Shown here piece by piece: positions 58,821 to 64,000 of a stretch of DNA of 64,000 nucleotides; position 1 is the stretch's first letter; every line of letters begins with the position of its first letter. Under the pieces are notes generated by a model, which saw only the letters and a program-made list of their open reading frames with translations, was not told where the DNA came from and did no database searches. Source of the stretch: JAHTBL01 sp038532735 (lineage in GTDB: Bacteria; Pseudomonadota; Alphaproteobacteria; Rhodobacterales; Rhodobacteraceae); assembly GCA_038532735.1 (NCBI GenBank), contig JBCBAC010000006.1, positions 62,001 through 126,000 of the forward strand, given 5' to 3'. The position numbers and the translations under genes are program-made.

Positions 58821-59687
58821 ATGACCTCGCCCCGCGTGTCCTTTGAATTTTTCCCTCCGAAATCCCTCGAAGCCTCGTTCCGCCTGTGGGACACGGTCCA
58901 GACATTGGCCCCGCTTGAGCCGAGCTTCGTCTCGGTCACCTACGGCGCGGGCGGCACGACGCGCAGCCTGACCCATGAGGCAGTGGAAACAATCCACAAA
59001 ACCAGCGGGTTGAACGTGGCAGCCCACCTGACATGCGTGAATGCGACCAAGGCTGAGACACTTGAAATCGCTGAGAAATATGCGGCCGCTGGCGTGACCG
59101 AAATCGTGGCCCTGCGCGGTGACGCGCCAAAAGGCGAGCAGAGCTTCACGCCCCATGCGGATGGCTTCAAAGACAGCTGCGAGCTGATCGCAGCCCTTGC
59201 CGAGACCGGCAAATTCACCCTGCGCGTCGGCGCGTATCCAGAGGCGCACCCCGAAGCGGCGAACGCTCAGGCCGATATCGACTGGCTCAAACGCAAACTC
59301 GACGCGGGCGCGCATTCCGCGATCACGCAGTTCTTTTTCGAAGCTGAGACCTTCTTTCGTTTCCGCGACGCCTGTGACAAAGCGGGCATCACCGCGCCGA
59401 TCATCCCGGGCATTCTGCCGATTGAGAACTGGTCCGGCGTGCGCAAATTCGCGACCGCCTGCGGCACGGCCATCCCCGCTTGGTTGGATGACGCTTTCAC
59501 CGCAGCACAGCGCGACGGGCGCGAAGATTTGCTCGCCACCGCCCTGTGCACAGAGCTTTGCACCGACCTTCTGGAAGGCGGCGCATCGGATCTGCATTTC
59601 TACACGCTCAACAAACCCGAATTGACCCGCGATGTGTGCCATGCCCTTGGGGTGACCCCACGCGCACAATTGCAGAACGTCGCTTAA
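58821..59687 (+). CDS. metF: 5,10-methylenetetrahydrofolate reductase
   Basis: 288-residue FAD enzyme that reduces methylene-THF to methyl-THF for methionine synthesis. TIM-barrel landmarks: VSFEFFPPKS (catalytic Glu), PSFVSVTYGAGGTTR, AHLTCVNATKAETLEIAEKY, IVALRGDAPKG, GAHSAITQFFFEAETFFRF (the Q-F-F segment) and PIIPGILPIENWS. The C-terminal regulatory domain of eukaryotic MTHFR is absent, as in other bacteria. Divergent from metR with a MetR-type site in the 97-bp gap. Confidence 0.96.
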   Translation: MTSPRVSFEFFPPKSLEASFRLWDTVQTLAPLEPSFVSVTYGAGGTTRSLTHEAVETIHKTSGLNVAAHLTCVNATKAETLEIAEKYAAAGVTEIVALRGDAPKGEQSFTPHADGFKDSCELIAALAETGKFTLRVGAYPEAHPEAANAQADIDWLKRKLDAGAHSAITQFFFEAETFFRFRDACDKAGITAPIIPGILPIENWSGVRKFATACGTAIPAWLDDAFTAAQRDGREDLLATALCTELCTDLLEGGASDLHFYTLNKPELTRDVCHALGVTPRAQLQNVA

Positions 59688-59740
59688 CCACTTTTCAGCC
59701 CCGGCGGCCCTCGCTAGCGTCCCCGCAAAAGGAGACGCCC

Positions 59741-60217
59741 ATGCTGACCGCTCAAACCGCCGATGACCTGCCCAACCGAGAGGTCTTGCTCTCCATGTCC
59801 GGGCTGGAGTTCATGGAGCGTATCCGCGACGGCCTGCTGCCGCGCCCGCCCATTTCAGCTGTGCTGAACTATGCCGTAGAAGAAGTCACAGACGGCCGCG
59901 TCGTCTTTCATGGCACACCGGAATTTGCCCATACCAACCCCATGGGTGGGGTGCATGGCGGCTGGTATGGCACGCTGCTGGATAGCTGCATGGCCTGCGC
60001 CGTGATGACGAAAGTGCCGACGGGAAGTTTCTATACGACTTTGGAATATAAGGTAAACATCACACGCGCGATCCCTGTTAGCACGCCGATCAAGGCGGTT
60101 GGCCAAGTGGATCATGCAGGGCGCTCAACCGGTGTGGCCCATGGGGAAATTCGCGGACGCGATGATGATCGGCTCTACGCGACGGGCACGACGACCTGCC
60201 TGATCATGACACCGTAG
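59741..60217 (+). CDS. PaaI-type hotdog thioesterase
   Basis: 158 residues, hotdog fold: RDGLLPRPPISAVLNYAVEE, VVFHGTPEFAHTNPMGGVHG, GWYGTLLDSCMACAVMTKVP, TTLEYKVNITRAIP, GEIRGRDDDRLYATGTTTCL. The N-P-x-G-x-x-H-G motif is present, as in PaaI/YbgC-related acyl-CoA thioesterases. The acyl substrate is unknown. ATG 59741 has a GGAG site. Downstream of metF by 53 bp; convergent with the DUF2235 gene (14-nt overlap). Confidence 0.9.
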   Translation: MLTAQTADDLPNREVLLSMSGLEFMERIRDGLLPRPPISAVLNYAVEEVTDGRVVFHGTPEFAHTNPMGGVHGGWYGTLLDSCMACAVMTKVPTGSFYTTLEYKVNITRAIPVSTPIKAVGQVDHAGRSTGVAHGEIRGRDDDRLYATGTTTCLIMTP

Positions 60218-61271
60218 GGTGCAGCTCTACCCCGCCATGACCGGGCGGAACCGAGCCATGGATCGCCTCTGACGGGCAAGCACCAACGGCGCGGCGGCGG
60301 CGCGACACGAACAGCTTTCCCATACCGCGCCAATTGCCGACAGAGGGCGCGTCAATGTCCTGCGGAAACCGGCTGCGCCACCCATCTGGCAGGGGCGCGC
60401 CGCACATTTCCACCTTCTCCATTAACCACACGAAGGGGATATTCGCCAAAGGCCGGGCGGCGTGAAACCCGTTCAGCTGCCCACCCACATCACCGTGAGA
60501 ACCACGAAACCACATTTGTTCCATCCGGCCGGGCCAATCCGGGCGGCACGCCCACATCACCGGCGCGTAAGCCAATCGGGTCTCGTCCAGCGCCAGCGCA
60601 TGAAAACCGTTGCGAATGGAAGGGCCCAGCGCGTGATTGTGAAACGCGTGTTTCACATCCGCCCAGCGCCACAGCACCGGCAGGCGCAGGCCAAGCGCCT
60701 TGACCGTATCCCACACTGCGACCGCCTCAATCGCGACCTCCGGATGGCAGAACGCATCGGCAAAATCCTTTGCCCCGCTGCTCTCAGGGGATTGCTGATA
60801 ATGGCGATAAATCTGGCGAATATTGCGAACAGTAGCATGCTCCGGCATCAGCAAACCGACCCGATCAATGATGCCCGCCAGCGACCGCACCGCGTAAGCC
60901 CCGCGCGAATAGCCCATCAGAATAATTCTGTCGCCCGACCGATAGCGGGAGGCGAGAAACCCATAAGCCCTTCTAATCTGGCGATTAATCCCGCGCCCTG
61001 TCATCACGTTAACCGAGGCTTTCCAATCAGACCACTGAATGCCCGCCTCGTAGAAAAGGGACACCTCCGCCGGACTGGCCGCCTCTTGAAACAGCCTGAG
61101 CGCAAGCCCTGCATGCGTCTCTGCACCCGGGTCCAGCGACGACATCGTGCCGTCCAGAATGATAATGTGGGTCAGCGGGCCGCGCACCGGGGCGGCAGGC
61201 GATTGCGTCCATCGCCCCGCGCGCCCGATCAGTGCGCCGAGGCGGGAAAAGAGGCGTTCACTCAGCCGCAA
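60204..61271 (-). CDS. DUF2235 (Tle1-like alpha/beta hydrolase) protein
   Basis: 355 residues. The segment THIIILDGTMSSLDP starts the domain; the nucleophile elbow is IILMGYSRGAYAVRSLAGII (G-x-S-x-G), followed by AVWDTVKALGLRLP (Asp) and WFRGSHGDVGGQ (His), the serine hydrolase triad of the DUF2235 family to which type VI phospholipase effectors Tle1 belong. No T6SS gene, signal peptide or immunity gene is near, so an ordinary cytosolic or envelope lipase/esterase is likelier than an effector. It overlaps the CoxL-like gene by 14 nt on the same strand. Confidence 0.82.
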   Translation of the reverse strand: MRLSERLFSRLGALIGRAGRWTQSPAAPVRGPLTHIIILDGTMSSLDPGAETHAGLALRLFQEAASPAEVSLFYEAGIQWSDWKASVNVMTGRGINRQIRRAYGFLASRYRSGDRIILMGYSRGAYAVRSLAGIIDRVGLLMPEHATVRNIRQIYRHYQQSPESSGAKDFADAFCHPEVAIEAVAVWDTVKALGLRLPVLWRWADVKHAFHNHALGPSIRNGFHALALDETRLAYAPVMWACRPDWPGRMEQMWFRGSHGDVGGQLNGFHAARPLANIPFVWLMEKVEMCGAPLPDGWRSRFPQDIDAPSVGNWRGMGKLFVSRRRRAVGACPSEAIHGSVPPGHGGVELHPTVS

Positions 61272-63555
61272 TGGGCCTCTCTTGTAGATGCGTCCAGACC
61301 CGCTGCGGGGTGAAAGGCATGTCTATCTTGTGAATCCCTTCGTCCCAGACCGCATCCAGCACCGCATTGGCAACGGCAGCGAGCGCGCCGATGGTTCCGG
61401 CCTCCCCACATCCTTTCATACCCAAGGGATTGTTGGTGGAGGGTACAGGCTCGGAATAAAACGCAATCATGGGGCAATCATCCGCACGCGGCATGCCGTA
61501 GTCCATGAAACTTGCCGTGAGCAATTGTCCATCCTCATCATGCACAACCCGTTCTGTGATGGCCTGACCGATCCCCTGAACGACACCGCCATGCACCTGC
61601 CCTTCGGCTAGCATGGGATTGATAAGATTTCCGAAATCATCCGTGACGGTGTACTTAACGACCTCCACCACGCCAGTGTCCGGATCAATCTCGATCTCGG
61701 CGACGTGGGCCCCGTTGGGAAAGCTGCGATCCTCCAGCGTGATGCGCGCCTCATGGGTCAGCAGATCCGCCCGCCCTGCAGCACGCGCCATCTCTGCCAC
61801 TTCCAGAACGGTCGGCGTCACGTTGGAGCCTGCGATACGGAACGTCTCATGATCAAAGCTGATCTGATCGGGGGTGACGTCCATCTCCTCGGCCAGAAAC
61901 GGCGTGAAAGCGGCGATCATCTTCTCAACCGTGGCCAGCGTCGCGCTGTTCTGCACCGTGACAGAGCGGGAACCGCCGGTGCCGCCGCCTTTCTGGATCA
62001 AATCGCTATCGCCTTGAATAACCGATATTTTCTCAGCCGGGATGCCGGTCTGATCGCTCAGGAACTGCGCATAAACCGTCTCATGCCCCTGCCCGTTCGA
62101 CTGGGTGCCGACGAAGATATCGACGCTGCCATCGTCGTTGAAGACCACCCGCGCGCCCTCCGAGGGATCGCCCAGAATGCTCTCGATATAATAGCACAGC
62201 CCCTGACCCCGCAGCTTGCCCCGCGCTTTGGAAGCCGCTTTGCGCGCCGCGAACCCCGCTCGGTCGGCCTCCGCCTCGACCCGCGCCAGCACTTTCGCAA
62301 AATCGCCAACGTCATAGGTCACGCCGGTCGGGCTGGTATAGGGCATCTGCGCCGGGCGGATGAAGTTCTTGCGGCGCAGCTCCCACGCATCGACGCCCAG
62401 CTCGCGCGCGGCATAATCCATCGCCCGCTCCAAGGCGAAAATCGCCTCGGGTCGCCCAGCGCCCCGGTAGGCATCGACCTGCGTTGTGTTCGTATAAATG
62501 CCCTTCACGCCCAACCACGCAGCGGGAATGTCATAGCAGCCCGTCAGCACTTTGGAGAAAAGCTCCGTCTGGATCGGCTGGGCGAATTGCGAGTTATACG
62601 CCCCAAGATTACACATAGAATCAACGCGGTAACCGGTAATCCGATGCTCGGCATCAAACGCCAGACCAACCTTGGTCACCAGATCGCGCCCGGCATTGTC
62701 GCTCAGCATCGCCTCCGTCCGCTCCGACATCCAGCGGCACGCGCGGCCCAGAACGCGCGTTGCGTGGGCGGTGATGAAATACTCCGGATAGGTCATCGCC
62801 TTCATGCCAAAGCCGCCGCCCACATCAGGGTTGGTCACGCGGACCTTGTCCTCCTCGAGCCCCAGCATCGCCACAAGCTGCCGCTTCTGCCCCCAAACGC
62901 CCTGCCCATTCACGCAGAAGTGCAGCCGGTCGCCGTCCATTTCGGCAAAACAGCCGCGCGGCTCCATCGAGTTGCAGATGATGCGGTTGTCGTCGATCTC
63001 CACCTCGACCACGTGGGCCGCCGCCTCGAACGCGGCATCGGTCGCGGCCTCATCGCCAATCCCCCAGTCGAAAGCGACATTTTCAGGCGCTTCCGGGTGG
63101 ATCACCGGGCCGCCGGGCGCGGGCGCGACATGCACGTCCAGATCGCCGATCTCCAACTCGATCAGCTCCGCGGCGTCCTTGGCCTGTGCAAGCGTCTCCG
63201 CAAAAATCATAGCGATCGGCTCGCCCACAAACCGCACGCGGCCCTTGGCTAACAAAGGCCGCATCGGGGCTGCCGCCTTGCTGCCATCACGGTTGGTTAA
63301 CACGGTCGCGCCCATGGCGAGGGTGACGCCCTCCGCCTCCAGATCCTCCGCCGTCACGATCAGATGCACGCCATCAGCAGCGCGCGCCGTCTCCACATCC
63401 AGCACCGCAATCTCCCCATGTGCCAAGGGCGAGCGCAGCACAAACCCGTGCAGCGCCCCGTCCGGTGCGATATCATCGACATATCGCCCCGCCCCGGTCA
63501 GAAACCGCACATCCTCGACCCGTTTGACCGGCTGACTTTTTCCGAATTTTTCCAT
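61258..63555 (-). CDS. CoxL-like molybdopterin-binding subunit, form II
   Basis: 765 residues of the xanthine dehydrogenase/CO dehydrogenase large-subunit family. N-terminal part GKSQPVKRVEDVRFLTGAGR, YVDDIAPDGALHGFVLRSPLAH, NPDVGGGFGMKAMTYPEYFI, QVDAYRGAGRPEAIFALERA (the active-site loop is AYRGAGR, the form II version rather than AYXCSFR of true CO dehydrogenase), FVGTQSNGQGHETVYAQFLS, QKGGGTGGSRSVTVQNSA and GCGEAGTIGALAAV with the catalytic Glu. It would hydroxylate an aromatic or purine-like substrate. Partner FeS and FAD subunits are not adjacent. Divergent from valS (120 bp). Confidence 0.92.
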   Translation of the reverse strand: MEKFGKSQPVKRVEDVRFLTGAGRYVDDIAPDGALHGFVLRSPLAHGEIAVLDVETARAADGVHLIVTAEDLEAEGVTLAMGATVLTNRDGSKAAAPMRPLLAKGRVRFVGEPIAMIFAETLAQAKDAAELIELEIGDLDVHVAPAPGGPVIHPEAPENVAFDWGIGDEAATDAAFEAAAHVVEVEIDDNRIICNSMEPRGCFAEMDGDRLHFCVNGQGVWGQKRQLVAMLGLEEDKVRVTNPDVGGGFGMKAMTYPEYFITAHATRVLGRACRWMSERTEAMLSDNAGRDLVTKVGLAFDAEHRITGYRVDSMCNLGAYNSQFAQPIQTELFSKVLTGCYDIPAAWLGVKGIYTNTTQVDAYRGAGRPEAIFALERAMDYAARELGVDAWELRRKNFIRPAQMPYTSPTGVTYDVGDFAKVLARVEAEADRAGFAARKAASKARGKLRGQGLCYYIESILGDPSEGARVVFNDDGSVDIFVGTQSNGQGHETVYAQFLSDQTGIPAEKISVIQGDSDLIQKGGGTGGSRSVTVQNSATLATVEKMIAAFTPFLAEEMDVTPDQISFDHETFRIAGSNVTPTVLEVAEMARAAGRADLLTHEARITLEDRSFPNGAHVAEIEIDPDTGVVEVVKYTVTDDFGNLINPMLAEGQVHGGVVQGIGQAITERVVHDEDGQLLTASFMDYGMPRADDCPMIAFYSEPVPSTNNPLGMKGCGEAGTIGALAAVANAVLDAVWDEGIHKIDMPFTPQRVWTHLQERPIAAE

Positions 63556-63675
63556 CTGGCGCGCCCTCGCTTGCTTTCACCGAAGACTAGCGGGCCGCGC
63601 CCCACCGTCCACCCCTTTCCCTTCGCGCGGCTTGCCGTTATCTGACGGTGAACACGGATCAACGGGATCAAACCA

Positions 63676-64000
63676 ATGGCGATGGAAAAGACCTTCAACG
63701 CAGCCGAAGCCGAAGCGCGCCTGAACGCCGCTTGGGACGCAGCGGGATGCTTCAAAGCGGGCGCAAACGCCTCGCGGGCCGAAACGTTCTGCATCATGAT
63801 CCCGCCGCCCAATGTGACCGGCTCGCTCCATATGGGTCACGCCTTCAACAATACGCTGCAGGATATCCTCGTTCGTTGGCACAGGATGCGCGGGTTCGAC
63901 ACGCTCTGGCAGCCGGGGCAGGACCACGCTGGCATCGCCACCCAAATGGTCGTTGAGCGTCAATTAGCCGAAACCCAACAGCCGTCCCGTGCCGAACTGG
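63676..64000 (+). CDS. valS: Valyl-tRNA synthetase, 5' part
   Basis: First 108 codons, cut by the right edge. The start MAMEKTFNAAEAEARLNAAW is typical of ValRS; the HIGH motif is in MIPPPNVTGSLHMGHAFNNT, followed by the GFDTLWQPGQDHAGIATQMVVE block that separates ValRS from IleRS and LeuRS. ATG 63676 or the second ATG at 63682 may be used. Divergent from the CoxL-like gene. Confidence 0.96.
   Translation, partial: MAMEKTFNAAEAEARLNAAWDAAGCFKAGANASRAETFCIMIPPPNVTGSLHMGHAFNNTLQDILVRWHRMRGFDTLWQPGQDHAGIATQMVVERQLAETQQPSRAEL

Noticed and set aside
60204..61271. DUF2235 protein as a type VI secretion effector
   Set aside because: No VgrG, PAAR, Hcp or immunity gene in the window; the family also has non-secreted members.
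1..64000. CRISPR arrays, prophage or integron structures
   Set aside because: No regularly spaced repeats, no phage structural or integrase genes; the only mobile DNA seen is the IS66 element.

Overview
The window reads as a GC-rich alphaproteobacterial chromosome, most likely from the Rhodobacterales (Roseobacter/Rhodobacter group). The basis is the short alphaproteobacterial ProS, the HdaA-type DnaA paralogue next to ppk-ppx, the single LolC/E-type permease with LolD, and a pccB...pccA-mutase cluster with a PccR-type ScfR regulator beside it. Most of the window is ordinary core chromosome, tightly packed with many 1-14 nt overlaps, plus one visible scar of a mobile element.

Layout. 1-4540: 3' part of parE, then an overlapping accessory gene of unknown function. 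That gene is split by an IS66-family element (1319-3723) with intact 15-bp terminal repeats and an 8-bp target duplication; both the element's tnpC and the host gene carry further lesions. 4561-9159: DUF3047 protein, cytochrome c, YdcZ-type permease, Ldh_2-type reductase, lolD-lolC. 9248-12390: a non-pyrrolysine MttB-family methyltransferase behind a 28-codon leader ORF and a perfect hairpin, then proS. 12563-20818: fasciclin protein, AI-2E permease, hdaA, ppk, ppx, EEP-family hydrolase, TerB/DnaJ protein. 20861-35599: propionyl-CoA/methylmalonyl-CoA region (scpA, pccA, pccB, small lipoproteins, a GT-C-like membrane protein, a sulfotransferase) with pccR and an MFS carrier. 35615-51224: CoxG, ArgP/LysE pair, EamA carrier, yebC, SLC13/TrkA-C permease, an unrecognised two-gene unit, aldo/keto reductase, YceI, MFS, metG, small membrane proteins, tRNA-Leu(UAA), rhomboid, GFA protein, pilin-like peptide. 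51338-57739: suhB and two tandem dimethylglycine-dehydrogenase-like flavoproteins led by an XRE-cupin regulator. 57818-64000: metR/metF, thioesterase, DUF2235 protein, a lone CoxL-like molybdopterin subunit, and the start of valS.

How parts work together. PccA and PccB carboxylate propionyl-CoA to methylmalonyl-CoA, and the mutase converts it to succinyl-CoA. TTTGCAAA-like elements, the kind reported for PccR, lie in front of pccB and pccR. MetR probably controls metF through a consensus site between them. The XRE-cupin gene has a 25-bp palindrome just upstream of its start, which suggests autoregulated control of the flavoprotein genes. MttB-type demethylation, the two GcvT-fused flavoproteins and MetF all feed or use the tetrahydrofolate one-carbon pool, although they are not in one operon.

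The most promising possibly undescribed item is the leader ORF/hairpin in front of the MttB homologue (10799-10911). The last codons of the leader form one arm of a perfect 13-bp stem whose other arm holds the ribosome binding site of the methyltransferase. Second-tier items are the XRE-cupin operator, the IS-disrupted gene after parE and the orphan pair at 41419-42551. No CRISPR array, prophage, complete defence island or plasmid origin was seen.
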